DNA of 64,000 bases. Source: Mesorhizobium sp. B2-3-4 (lineage in GTDB: Bacteria; Pseudomonadota; Alphaproteobacteria; Rhizobiales; Rhizobiaceae). The notes under the pieces are model-generated. The model was not told the DNA's origin. It did no database searches and was given only the letters and a program-made list of their open reading frames with translations. Positions 8,469-17,700 of this stretch are shown here, one piece after another. Within the stretch, counting starts at the first letter, position 1. Every line of letters begins with the position of its first letter. The translations under genes were made by a program, and so were the position numbers. The stretch covers positions 116,181 to 180,180 of the forward strand of contig NZ_VFVY01000015.1 in NCBI RefSeq assembly GCF_006442315.1. Direction: 5' to 3'.

Positions 8469-9317
8469 ATGCGTATACCCCTGGCTATTGCTGTTTCTAT
8501 CGCTTCCCTGATGTCGGCATTTCCGGCCAGTGCCGAAAGCAAGAGCGTCATATCCATTGCCACTGAAGGCGCCTCGCCGCCCTGGGACGGCACCGATGCG
8601 AACGGTCAGCTCTACGGCTACGATATCGATGTTGGACAGGAGCTGTGTCGTCGCATCGAGATCAGATGTACCTTTGTCCCACAGGATTGGGACGGGATCA
8701 TCCCGGCACTGCTTGTCGGCAAGTTCGACGTGATCATGTCTGGCATGGCGATCACGGAAAAACGCAAGCAGAAGATTGCGTTCTCCGTTCCCTACGCCAC
8801 CGGCTTCAACCAGTTCGTTGTGCGCAAGGACCTGGGTCTCGATCCTGGCGACATCAAGGAGAAGGTCAACCTCTCAAGCCTCGGGGCCAAGGAAAAGGCG
8901 ACCATCGAACGCCTCAGATCGACACTCGCCGGCAGGGCGATCGGGGCCCTGCGCTCGTCGAATTCGGAAGCAGTCGTGAAGGAAATGCTGGGCGATGTCG
9001 TGACCATTCGCAGTTATGACAGCCAGGACAACATGAAGCTCGATCTTGCCGCGGGTCGCATCGACGGCGGCCTCGCCGACTATTTCACCTGGCGGGATTT
9101 CCTGGAGACGCCTGCCGGCTCGGATGTGGTGTTTTTCGGGCCGGAACTGAAGGGTGGGCTCTGGGGGCCGGGCGTCGGCGCCGGCATGCGCAAGGACGAT
9201 GCCGAGTTGCTCGCCAAGTTCAACGCGGCAATCGAGGCGGCTACGAAGGATGGGACGATCAAGGCCTTGAGCCTGAAATGGTTCAAAAGCGATATCTCAC
9301 CGGCCGTCTCGCAATAG
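8469..9317 (+). CDS. Periplasmic amino-acid-binding protein of the ABC transporter
   Basis: A 282-residue solute-binding protein. It starts with a cleavable signal peptide (MRIPLAIAVSIASLMSAF, then ASA) and continues with the family-3 signature pattern: ATEGASPPWDG, GYDIDVGQELCRRI, and the GMAITEKRKQKIAFS loop typical of lysine/arginine/ornithine/histidine and octopine/nopaline binding proteins. It should capture a basic or opine-like amino acid in the periplasm and deliver it to the two permeases upstream. GAAGAGG precedes the ATG. The nearby arginase and ocd genes make arginine or a derivative an attractive substrate, but this is inference. Confidence 0.88.
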   Translation: MRIPLAIAVSIASLMSAFPASAESKSVISIATEGASPPWDGTDANGQLYGYDIDVGQELCRRIEIRCTFVPQDWDGIIPALLVGKFDVIMSGMAITEKRKQKIAFSVPYATGFNQFVVRKDLGLDPGDIKEKVNLSSLGAKEKATIERLRSTLAGRAIGALRSSNSEAVVKEMLGDVVTIRSYDSQDNMKLDLAAGRIDGGLADYFTWRDFLETPAGSDVVFFGPELKGGLWGPGVGAGMRKDDAELLAKFNAAIEAATKDGTIKALSLKWFKSDISPAVSQ

Positions 9318-9342
9318 GCGCAACCGACTTCGACATTGACGT

Positions 9343-9366
9343 GGCGCCAGCCGGAACGCCGGCGCC
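9343..9366 (+). other. Intercistronic GC hairpin
   Basis: GGCGCCAGC at 9343-9351 and GCCGGCGCC at 9358-9366 pair with one mismatch around a six-base loop. It lies between the binding-protein gene and the CapA-like gene and has no T-run, so it is more likely an mRNA-stabilising stem than a terminator. Confidence 0.35.
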
Positions 9367-9391
9367 CTCCCCTCCTTCAAGGCGAGCCCCC

Positions 9392-10645
9392 ATGAAAAAC
9401 CAGTTCTGCGTGGTCGTTACCGGCCAATCCCTGATCAAGCACGACATCCGTGACGTCAAAGACGAACGCTTCATCGCGGTTACGGACTTCCTGCGCCAAG
9501 GCGACGTCGTCTTCACCAACTTCGAGTCGACGATCCTCGGCAAGCACGGCGGGTGGCCGACCAAGGGCAAATACTTCGGATATTCCAGGGCTGAAGTGCT
9601 CGACGCATTGCAGGCCATCGGTTTCAACGCGCTTGCGCTCGCGAACAATCACGCCTTCGATCTCGGAGCTGGCGGCATCCTCTCGACGCTGGAGGAGGTG
9701 GAAGCGCGCGGTTTCCTGCATGCCGGCATCGGGGCCGACGAGACTGATGCGAGGAACCCGGGCCGCCGCCGGCTGGGCGCGCGTGAGGTCGCGCTTCTTG
9801 CGATGGATGCAGGCCCCGGCCCGACCAACATGTATGCCGAAGACCGTACGGCCTTCCGGCCGGCTCGGCCCGGCGTCAATCGCCTGAACACCGTTCGCAA
9901 GATGGGGGTGCCGGACGGACATTTCCGCAGGCTGGCAAAGCTTGGCGCGCATTTGCAAAGCTCCCCGTTTGAACTGGCCAACTATGCGCAACCGGAGGAC
10001 CCGGTGGCGGTGTCGGCAGGCACGGAGATTAATTTCTACGGCACCGTGTTCACGCAAGCCGCCGACTTCGGCCGTATGATCGAAGTCGATCAGCGCAGCG
10101 CGAGTGTCCATCTGTCCGGCATCCGGCACGCGGCGGCTCAAGGCGATTTCGTCATCGCCTATCTGCACCACCATCATTGGGAACCAGGTTGGCAGGATGT
10201 ACCGCGCTGGGTGCAGACCTTTGCGCGGATGTGCATCGACGCCGGCGCCAACCTCTTCGTCAGCCACGGCGCTCCGGTGCTGCAAGCGGTGGAAATCTAC
10301 AATGGCTCGCCGATCTTCTACGGCCTCGGAAATTTCCTATTCCACGTGCACCCCGACGAGACCGAATGGGATCCACCGGAAGTCTGGCAAAGCATCGTCG
10401 CCGCCTGCCGCTATGATGCGGGCGGAAACCTCGCAGAAATAGATCTCCTGCCCGTCGTGATCGGCGCGGACCCCCAGTCTCTCGGATCGGCAACGGGCAG
10501 ATCGGTACCCGTCGCCGTCACTGGGAGCGCGGCGCGAGACATCCTCGAGGGATTCGCGACCCGCTCGCGGGCGTTTGGCGTCGAAATGGAAGTGTCCTCG
10601 GCTTGCGGCCGCATCGCGCTGCCCGCTGCACGAAAATTCGGCTGA
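9392..10645 (+). CDS. CapA-family (poly-gamma-glutamate capsule CapA-like) metallophosphatase-fold protein
   Basis: A 417-residue protein with the CapA pattern: a GQSLIKHDIR start, FTNFESTILG, the NALALANNHAFDLG motif, a YLHHHHWEP histidine cluster and an SHGAPVLQ segment. These are the metal-site motifs of the CapA branch of the calcineurin-like fold. Some members act in poly-gamma-glutamate capsule production, but many occur alone beside transporters with no known role. The frame opens at 9278 inside the previous gene; I chose the ATG at 9392. No signal peptide is evident. Co-orientation with the transporter suggests a role with the same substrate, perhaps hydrolysis of a modified glutamate-like compound. 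This is not established. Confidence 0.75.
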   Translation: MKNQFCVVVTGQSLIKHDIRDVKDERFIAVTDFLRQGDVVFTNFESTILGKHGGWPTKGKYFGYSRAEVLDALQAIGFNALALANNHAFDLGAGGILSTLEEVEARGFLHAGIGADETDARNPGRRRLGAREVALLAMDAGPGPTNMYAEDRTAFRPARPGVNRLNTVRKMGVPDGHFRRLAKLGAHLQSSPFELANYAQPEDPVAVSAGTEINFYGTVFTQAADFGRMIEVDQRSASVHLSGIRHAAAQGDFVIAYLHHHHWEPGWQDVPRWVQTFARMCIDAGANLFVSHGAPVLQAVEIYNGSPIFYGLGNFLFHVHPDETEWDPPEVWQSIVAACRYDAGGNLAEIDLLPVVIGADPQSLGSATGRSVPVAVTGSAARDILEGFATRSRAFGVEMEVSSACGRIALPAARKFG

Positions 10646-10661
10646 CAGGCCCGACCGGCCG

Positions 10662-11192
10662 TCAGATGGTCTTGCATTCGGCCGGCGCGGATTCGCCGGC
10701 CGTTTTGCTATTCGCCTCTGTGTCTGGCAGGGCCAGTTCTTCTCCTAGCGCTGCGATCAGGGACGAGACGCGACCGCGCACACGCGGCGGAAGATTTACT
10801 AGCCCCTCAATCAGGCGCCGGCCGTCCGCGCTGGCAATGAAATCCAGGCGCTCATCGACCGGCAGGGGCCGCGCCTCGACGCGGGTCTCATCGTTACCCG
10901 GCAGGCCTTCGAAGAAGCGGCCGACAGGAACACCGAGCGATCTGGCGATCTCGTAGAGCATCGACGCGCTCACGCGATTCCGCGCGTTCTCGTATTTCTG
11001 GAGCTGCTGGAAGCTGATGCCGATGGATCGGGCCAGTTGGGCTTGGGACACATCCGACTGGACACGAACGGTCGCGATCTGCCTGCCAACATGCTGATCG
11101 GCGGGATGAGGGTCACTGTCGATCTTTGGCTTCGGCCCTGTCCGAAGGAGGACGGAGCGCTGCGGCTTCAACAAGGCCGTTTGATCCTCCAC
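10662..11192 (-). CDS. XRE-family helix-turn-helix regulator
   Basis: A 176-residue cytoplasmic DNA-binding protein. The helix-turn-helix lies at about residues 34-90 (VGRQIATVRVQSDVSQAQLA, then FQQLQKYENARNRVSASML), a canonical Cro/C1-type fold. The C-terminal part is helical and may mediate dimerisation. The start is a GTG at 11192. It faces a second HTH gene across a spacer containing an 8-base-arm palindrome, so the two may share an operator. Similar regulators are common in rhizobia and on mobile elements; the target is unknown. Confidence 0.85.
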   Translation of the reverse strand: MEDQTALLKPQRSVLLRTGPKPKIDSDPHPADQHVGRQIATVRVQSDVSQAQLARSIGISFQQLQKYENARNRVSASMLYEIARSLGVPVGRFFEGLPGNDETRVEARPLPVDERLDFIASADGRRLIEGLVNLPPRVRGRVSSLIAALGEELALPDTEANSKTAGESAPAECKTI

Positions 11193-11279
11193 AAGTCAGT
11201 CGATAGAGAGTCTGTCACGTACGCAGCTGGCTCATCGCACCGATGTTATCTGCAGATCGAATCGCCATTTAATATACCT

Positions 11280-11303
11280 TATAGGGTGCAAAATTACCCT
11301 ATA
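11280..11303. promoter_or_regulatory. Candidate HTH-regulator operator
   Basis: TATAGGGT (11280-11287) and ACCCTATA (11296-11303) are perfect inverted repeats with an eight-base spacer. A degenerate direct copy, TATAGGTGGCAAAG, follows immediately. The site lies 37 bases before the ATG of the small HTH gene, in the spacer it shares with the divergent XRE regulator. Confidence 0.5.
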
Positions 11304-11339
11304 GGTGGCAAAGAAAATCTGCCTGCCGATTGTGGACTC

Positions 11340-11576
11340 ATGGTCAGTCCACGACAGATTCGAGCCGCACGGGCTTTGCTTGGTTGGTCGCAGCAGGAGC
11401 TTGCTGACAAGGCAATTGTGTCGCTGAATGCGCTGGTCCGGTTGGAAAATGGCAAGGTAGATTCCCGGATCAGCACTTTGCAGGCCATTGAGGCGGCTTT
11501 GATAAAAGCGGGTGTCGAATTCTTGTCCGCTGGCCAAAAAGGTGAAGGTGTAAGGCTCTTAGATCCTCTGGTTTGA
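11340..11576 (+). CDS. Small XRE-type HTH protein
   Basis: A 78-residue single-domain helix-turn-helix protein starting MVSPRQIRAARALLGWSQQE and ending GVEFLSAGQKGEGVRLLDPLV. That ending is typical of small rhizobial Cro/C1 regulators. The open frame extends upstream, but only the part from 11340 looks like protein, and the palindrome at 11280-11303 would lie in its promoter. It may be autoregulated or may act as a controller for the restriction genes downstream; neither is shown. Confidence 0.75.
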   Translation: MVSPRQIRAARALLGWSQQELADKAIVSLNALVRLENGKVDSRISTLQAIEAALIKAGVEFLSAGQKGEGVRLLDPLV

Positions 11577-11822
11577 ATGTCCCGTTCGCGTAAAGATATG
11601 TTGTCGCAATTGCGCTTCCCGCAAGTAGCAACCTGCGGATGACGAGAGGCAAAGTCGTGGTATTGTCGGAATCAGCCATGATCCGAGTTCTTTGAAGCTT
11701 GGCTGTGTTTAGCTTGGGCGGATGCCGCACATCCGTCCGTCGACTTGATTGCAAATTGTCTAACCTCAGCCATTTAAGCTGACATTCGCCCCAGAGTCAA
11801 CCAAAAAGTCTGATTTTGCCTA

Positions 11823-12062
11823 ATGAGCCAAATTTCCGTGGAGCAATGCAGAGGCGCCAGAGCGATGCTAGGCTGGAGCCAAGCTGAGCTGGCTGAATCT
11901 GCAAGTGTTTCGCGCGCCACGGTTGTGGATTTCGAACGAGGATTGCGCGTCCCACATCGCAACAACCTCGGTGCCATCCGCGAAGCGCTCGAAGCTGCCG
12001 GTATAGAATTTATTCCGGAAAACGGCGGCGGTGCCGGTGTGCGCCTGGCCAAACGGCGATAG
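11823..12062 (+). CDS. Small XRE-type HTH protein, second copy
   Basis: A 79-residue helix-turn-helix protein (SVEQCRGARAMLGWSQAELA, then VSRATVVDFERG, ending GIEFIPENGGGAGVRLAKRR). It is clearly related to the preceding 78-residue protein and may be a diverged paralogue. It lies 266 bases before the restriction-like gene on the same strand, so a controller (C-protein) role is possible, but many such proteins stand alone. Confidence 0.8.
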   Translation: MSQISVEQCRGARAMLGWSQAELAESASVSRATVVDFERGLRVPHRNNLGAIREALEAAGIEFIPENGGGAGVRLAKRR

Positions 12063-12328
12063 CGCGCCGAACGCTCCGCTTCGAACGATTTGCTCGTTTC
12101 ATTCTGCGAATGGCGAAGCCGTCGTAGAAGAGCTCAAGGAAGCTCGGGTGGGATAAGGCTGCGCCGGGGAAGACGCGACCCAGAAATGATGAATTCAACC
12201 TTCTAATTGGTCGATGATCTCGGCTGGCATTGACTCGTTTCGTAACGTGCCCTCAAACTTTGAAGTGGATTCGGGAAGAATGGCGGCCAGTAGACCGTCG
12301 CGCAGAGTCCCGGAGGTCGAAGAACACG

Positions 12329-13171
12329 ATGCACGGGCCGGAAATCCTCATTCGGACATTGTCTTCCACAACACGTCGTGACCGGTCTGGTAACCTCTGG
12401 CAATATCATTCGCGCAGTGATCATCATTCGAAAGTCGCTTGCTGGGGGGTAGTCTTCGATCTACTCGCGACAACCCCGCTTCTGCGGCGCCACGTCGAAG
12501 CGGGCGTCGTCTGCTTCGGCATCAATCATGAGATGCGCGACTTCGTGCATGATCGTAAAAAGAATCTCGATCTCGTCCTTTGCATGCCGAGTGGATCTGC
12601 GACCGAGGATACGCTTGCAAGCATCGCCGCCGGCTATGATATCGAGTTGACAGCAGGCGAGCGTGCGATCCTGAATGGCCTTCCGACACTTGTCCGGGCA
12701 CCAGTCGGGTCAGTGATCTTGGCGCTCGAAGCGAAGGCATGCATGACTGCGCATCAGCGCGCTCTGCCACGGCTCTATGATGAGCTAAACTCTTCACATC
12801 TCACGGTTCACGGGTCGAGCGAACAGGCGATCGCGGTCGGGTTCACGATGGTAAACATCGCCGAGCATTATCTCAGCCCCGATCTCAACAAGAAGAATCG
12901 GGCAACCGATCCGGAGTGGAGCAAGCACAAGCAGCCACGAGACGCCCAACTTGCGATCGACAAAATCAAACAGCTGCCCCGTCGATCCAAGGTCGGCGAC
13001 GTCGGTTACGATGCGCTCTCGATCGTAGTGATCGACATGCCAAACGATGGGACGCCAGTCGCACTGATCAAGACACCTCCTGCGCCTCAGCCCGGTGATA
13101 TTTATCACTACGACACGATGATCGCGCGGCTATCGGGAATCTATGCGACACGTTTCAAGGATCTTGCCTAA
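12329..13171 (+). CDS. Putative type II restriction endonuclease (PD-(D/E)XK fold)
   Basis: A 280-residue protein with signs of a PD-(D/E)XK nuclease: Asp81 in NLDLVLC, then Glu134 and Lys136 in VILALEAKACMTAH, the spacing and hydrophobic strands expected for a catalytic D...ExK. The start is the ATG at 12329, 12 bases after GGAGG; upstream sequence in the same frame does not look coding. It converges on, and overlaps by 42 bases, the vsr gene that forms an operon with a C5 methyltransferase. It is therefore most likely the nuclease of this restriction-modification system. I do not recognise the recognition specificity, and the family assignment rests on motifs and context. Confidence 0.65.
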   Translation: MHGPEILIRTLSSTTRRDRSGNLWQYHSRSDHHSKVACWGVVFDLLATTPLLRRHVEAGVVCFGINHEMRDFVHDRKKNLDLVLCMPSGSATEDTLASIAAGYDIELTAGERAILNGLPTLVRAPVGSVILALEAKACMTAHQRALPRLYDELNSSHLTVHGSSEQAIAVGFTMVNIAEHYLSPDLNKKNRATDPEWSKHKQPRDAQLAIDKIKQLPRRSKVGDVGYDALSIVVIDMPNDGTPVALIKTPPAPQPGDIYHYDTMIARLSGIYATRFKDLA

Positions 13172-13549
13172 CTTGGCGCGAATGCGGTCCCTCTCACATT
13201 CCCAAATTACGACTACTCGATAGCCGTCCTGTCGAAGGCGGCGGATAGCCCGCGCGTCTCGACGTCGGTTGTCGCGGAATTTCGTCGTCCAAAAGTCGCT
13301 GTTGGATTTTGGGATGGTGGCTCTTCGGCAGCCGGTGTGATGGTGCCAAAAACAGCCATTGACGAAGACGGCCCAGTTGCGCGAGCGGTTGGCAAAATCC
13401 GGGCTGCCAGGGAGCTTTTTGACGTTCTTCCGATAGCGGAGGCCCAACTCGCGAAGGACGGTCGCTACCGTCGCTTCGATCTCCGTACCTCTCTGTCGGA
13501 CCATCGCCATCCGCGCCGATGTGTCGGGGTCTGGTCGTGGCGCCCTCAT
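13130..13549 (-). CDS. vsr: Very short patch repair endonuclease
   Basis: A 139-residue Vsr protein that nicks beside T:G mismatches arising from deamination of 5-methylcytosine. Family motifs are plain: MVRQRGTEIE near residue 16, KLPGSPDFAN with the catalytic aspartate, VFVNGCFWHHHTGC with the zinc and active-site histidines and cysteine, and VVVIWECE. Its ATG overlaps the methyltransferase stop in an ATGA junction, so the two are translationally coupled, as expected because Vsr repairs damage caused by C5 methylation. Its 3' end overlaps the convergent restriction-like gene. Confidence 0.93.
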   Translation of the reverse strand: MRAPRPDPDTSARMAMVRQRGTEIEATVATVLRELGLRYRKNVKKLPGSPDFANRSRNWAVFVNGCFWHHHTGCRRATIPKSNSDFWTTKFRDNRRRDARAIRRLRQDGYRVVVIWECERDRIRAKLGKILETCRIDSR

Positions 13550-14718
13550 TCCGCGGCGACGGCGAGTCCCATGTCGTTCGTGCGCTCCGGCGTCTCCATG
13601 CGTTCGAGATGGTACCGCAGACGATCCTGGAAGCCGTCGGCGAACCGAAGCGCAGCTCGCTCAGTCCTAGAGAGGAAACCCCGCGTCGCACGCGCCGACA
13701 ACGGCTTACCGCGATATCGAAGGAAATCCGTCAGGGCTGGCCGCACATCCCAACGTGGATATGCATTTATGGAAACTGCATGCCGACGATCGCCATCGAA
13801 TCGAGCAGCTCTAGGCCAACGGCCATTCGCTGGGAGGTCAGCGTCCCGGCTTGCATAGTAAGATCCCGGCTCAGCGAGCCGCCCGCCTAGCCACTCGGCG
13901 ACAGGAACAGAGACAGCGTTGCCAATGAGTGACCAACGAAGCGATGCGCGCCCGACCGTTTCTGCCGGCAATGTCCAATTTTCGGGAAAGCCCTGAAACC
14001 GTTCGGCGTCTCGGATGTCCGGCGTGATGACCTCCCCGGACGGCAATAGGATCGCCGGCGGGGATGCGATGCCGACCGTCGATCCGTTCTTGAGTGTTGG
14101 AATAGCGTCAGGCGCCCAGCCCAGTCCGCGCACGCCCTCCGTCCAGTAGAAACCGTGTGCGCGCGCGTCCAGATCGGTCGGCGCGAGCCGAGGCTCTGCC
14201 TCGTCGGCGAGAACGACCGAAGCCGGATCAACGTCCGACGTAGTCGCAACGAAGAGGACGCGTTCGCGCCTTTGCGGAAGGAACGAAAGGCTGTTTACTA
14301 CGCGATAAGCCCAACGATAGCCGCGCTCTTCGAAGGCATCTATCAAGATGCGCATCGCGCTGCCCTTATCCAGTTGCAACATGAACGACACGTTCTCAAG
14401 CACGACCCATGGCACGCGCTGCTTGTCGATCAGCCGAAATACCTCTCCGACTAGGCCCGACCGCGCGCCGCCAATACCTGCCGTTAATCCGGCCTGGCTG
14501 AGGTCCTGGCAGGGAAATCCACCGACGAGCAGTTCGACTTCCTGCGGTAGCGTCTCTAGGTCGCAAACGTCCAACTCACATGGCACGTCGGGCATTCTCG
14601 CGGCGAGAACGGCACGCGCAGGCTCCCAGATTTCGCAGAGCAGCTTCGTCTCATGCCCCGCTTTTGCGAGGCCGCGCTCCAATCCCCCAATACCCGCGAA
14701 CAGTCCCGCAACCTTCAC
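13546..14718 (-). CDS. DNA (cytosine-5) methyltransferase
   Basis: A 390-residue C5-MTase that transfers a methyl group from SAM to cytosine. Motifs in order: FAGIGG (7-12, SAM binding), GGFPCQDLS (66-74, catalytic Cys70), ENV (108-110), QRRER (149-153) and the C-terminal GNAVSVPVAEWLG. The GTG start at 14718 follows GGAGG. The gene begins 79 bases after the DruE stop and is coupled to vsr, so DruH-DruE-methyltransferase-Vsr may be one transcript. It could protect DNA against the facing restriction enzyme; a DruM-like role alongside the Druantia genes is an alternative. The region after residue 290 is an extra C-terminal extension. Confidence 0.92.
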   Translation of the reverse strand: MKVAGLFAGIGGLERGLAKAGHETKLLCEIWEPARAVLAARMPDVPCELDVCDLETLPQEVELLVGGFPCQDLSQAGLTAGIGGARSGLVGEVFRLIDKQRVPWVVLENVSFMLQLDKGSAMRILIDAFEERGYRWAYRVVNSLSFLPQRRERVLFVATTSDVDPASVVLADEAEPRLAPTDLDARAHGFYWTEGVRGLGWAPDAIPTLKNGSTVGIASPPAILLPSGEVITPDIRDAERFQGFPENWTLPAETVGRASLRWSLIGNAVSVPVAEWLGGRLAEPGSYYASRDADLPANGRWPRAARFDGDRRHAVSINAYPRWDVRPALTDFLRYRGKPLSARATRGFLSRTERAALRFADGFQDRLRYHLERMETPERTNDMGLAVAAE

Positions 14719-14797
14719 GCGCTTCCTCCGATTCCATCTGTTTCAGACCTTACCGTCAAATCCGCCACCAGCAAAGTTCCGATTTTGTTCTCGACCA

Positions 14798-17700
14798 TTA
14801 ATCCACCCTAGACGTGAAGAAAGTTCCATTCGGTCCGTTCTCGACCACGAAAGGCGCGTCAACTGCACGAAGCTGATCAGCAATTGGTGCCATCGGATCG
14901 AAGGCAACAACGCTGGCGGTTACCCACGATCCGACACCCTGGTCGAAGAAGATCGTCCCCGATCCTCTGGGCGTGCGAAAATCCAGCCGCCTTCGATGGG
15001 GTACGTCCTGATGAAGGACGAGCCTCCCGGTGGGAGCAATTTGCGCAAGCAGATGCTGGAACACGACGTTGCGGTCGGCCACGTCCGGCCAGTCGTCCTT
15101 TAATGTCTTACCGATGCGAGGACGGCGATTGTCACGGCGCTGTACGAGCGTGTCGACGAAAATAGCGGTATTCGCATTCGCGAAACCCGCAAAAAGCTCC
15201 GCGACCAACCGCACGACAAGAGGACTGAACAGATAGCGATCTGAATAGCGCAGCTCGTTACATGGCTCGGACAGAATGGCGGCGAGCGTCTCGTTTCGAC
15301 CGATCATGAGAGCCTTCAACCGCTGTCCGAAGCCAGTGACCGGGCCATCTAACTCGTTGTACAGCTCGAAAATTGTTTCTCTCACTCTCTCAACGAGCAG
15401 CGATCGCGAGTCGATCGTCGCCGGGCTTTCGTTTATGCGCTCCCACTTCCCGCGCACCACTGGCGCACCTGATGTGCTCGCCCAGCCGGAGCCGATAAGA
15501 TACGCCTCGCGATCGAGGGAAGCCCAAGCGAACGCCCGGTCGGTCGCAGTCACGACCGCCAGGATTTCCGCATCCGCTCTTGGTAAAGAGCAGAGCGACG
15601 CTCGGGCCCTTTCGATCCAAAGGGCGATGCGGCGCCGAGTGACTGCATCGGCGCGCTCCAACGCGGCTCTGTCAACTTCAACCGTCACCTTACGGCCTCG
15701 CGCGCCCCATCGCTCTACAACTGGAGCCATCGGCCAAGCATCGAAATCCCAGTTCGTCGGGTCGCCGTGCAGTACAACACAGAGTTCGGCAGCTGGGTCG
15801 GTTGTCATCCACTCGTTCAACGCGTCCGTAAGCGCCGCAGACTCGTAAGCGGTCGTGGGCCCGAACAAACGATGTTCCTCGGGAAGCGCAATGCGAGATA
15901 ACGTATTAGTGAGTAGATCAAACGCCGCGGCCCGATCGGTAGCCTCGACGGCGTGTTGCGCGTCGGGCGCGAGGACGCAGCGAGGACAGACACGCGTTGC
16001 TTTGCGATCGCCGCATCGGCCGGGCAGGCTGCAATCAAGGAACGTTCGTGCATCGCCAAGCAGGCCAACCGGATCGCGCGCAATCGTCGCAGAGAATCCA
16101 GCACCACCGCTCGCCCGGTCGAAAATGACGCTGCTCCAATTATCCCGCCCTTGTGGGTTCGGTGCGGCAGGCGCTGCGAATCCCATTTCGTCAGCATCCA
16201 CGCCAAGTCGCTTTGCCACTGCTTCACGCAGGGCGAGCGCAATGGTCAATGCGACATCGCGCGAGCGGCAGTCGTAGAGTTGTATCTCACAAAGATCAGT
16301 CCTGATCTCGTGGGCCAGCATCAGATTGCGCGTGACTGCGTATGGGGCGAATTCTGGCGCGCCGCTGCAAGTGAAACCGTCGATTGCGGTTGGAGCGCCG
16401 CGCAACGGCTTGTGCTCCGACAGACCGGGGCCACCCAAGGCGTCTTCCTCAGCTTCGGCCCGGCCGCAATGCAGGCAGAGCGCATACCCGTGACCATGCT
16501 CACCGGGGTTAAACCAGAAGACCGTGCCGTCCGGACTAGCACGCACGCGCCCCACTGCCGGGTCCGGCAACGACCGCCAAGGCGCCTCACGCGTTGAGAC
16601 CCAGGGATCGACCACTTTGGCGCCACCAATGTCAGATGGATCGTCATGGATCTTGAAACGGGCATCCACTGAGAAGCCCCCCGGGCTCAGATAACGAACT
16701 GGGGTCATACTATTCGAGCCGCACTCGGCGCACGGCGTCTGTTCGATCGCGGAAGGTTTCGACGACAAGGCACCGCAGGTCTTACAAGACCACATTGTTC
16801 GCAGGCTTTGGATCTCGCGCAGCCCTGCTGCCGATACGGGACGCTGCCAATTGAGCGTGACACCAGCGGATTCGCGAACCACGCCGTCGACGACGATGGC
16901 TCGGCCCGGTGCATACTCGTAGATACCGACTTCGCGCGAGCGTGAAGGATAGCCACGGCCGAAGCTGCGCTCCTGAGGCTCGCCTCCATCCCCGCCGGCC
17001 CGCTCCTTCGCCGATTTCTCGCTAGCCGTCTCGGTGACGAACTGAACCACGTCGGTGGGAAACCCATACGAAGGCAGGAACCCCCTCCCGGCCAATTCGC
17101 CCAGCAGGTAGCCGCGTTCCAGGCGATGACGCTGAAGTTCGCGAGCCTTGTTGATCGCGGCGAGCTCCACATCGCCCGCTGGACTGTCGCTGGTGGCGGA
17201 TGCAAGCGCTTCCCATTCAGCCCGCAGTTCGGCCGTGATCCGCTCCATTCGTGTGCGAAGTACCTCGATGAGATCCCATCCCGGCGTGACTGGTGTTCCA
17301 GCTAGCAAGTGCGACAGCGCGGCCGTCATGGCACGGTTCGACGGAACCGCGTCGAGCCACGCCAAGAAGGCAACGGCGGGGGCGGTCCCCGTCTCGAGAT
17401 TCGCTTCGGAAGTTAGCGCGAAGAAGGTCCCGTTGGTTAGCTTGTGGAGTTCCGTCCCAAGGCTCGCAAGGAAGCGAGCGAGGAGGAGTGCTGCGGCGTG
17501 GCGCGTCGCGATAGTCGGGCTCTCAAGGCTGACCCGAGGCGTCCTAACTTGGCGCTCAAGGTAGTCTAGGGGGTTGGCGATGGTCATCCGATCGAGCGGA
17601 CGGTCCTTGCATAGTGTCAACCCGACGGCGATCGGCTGGCGTTGCCTGCCCGCGCGACCGACGCGCTGACGGTAGTTGGCAATCTCGGGTGGTGTGTTGG

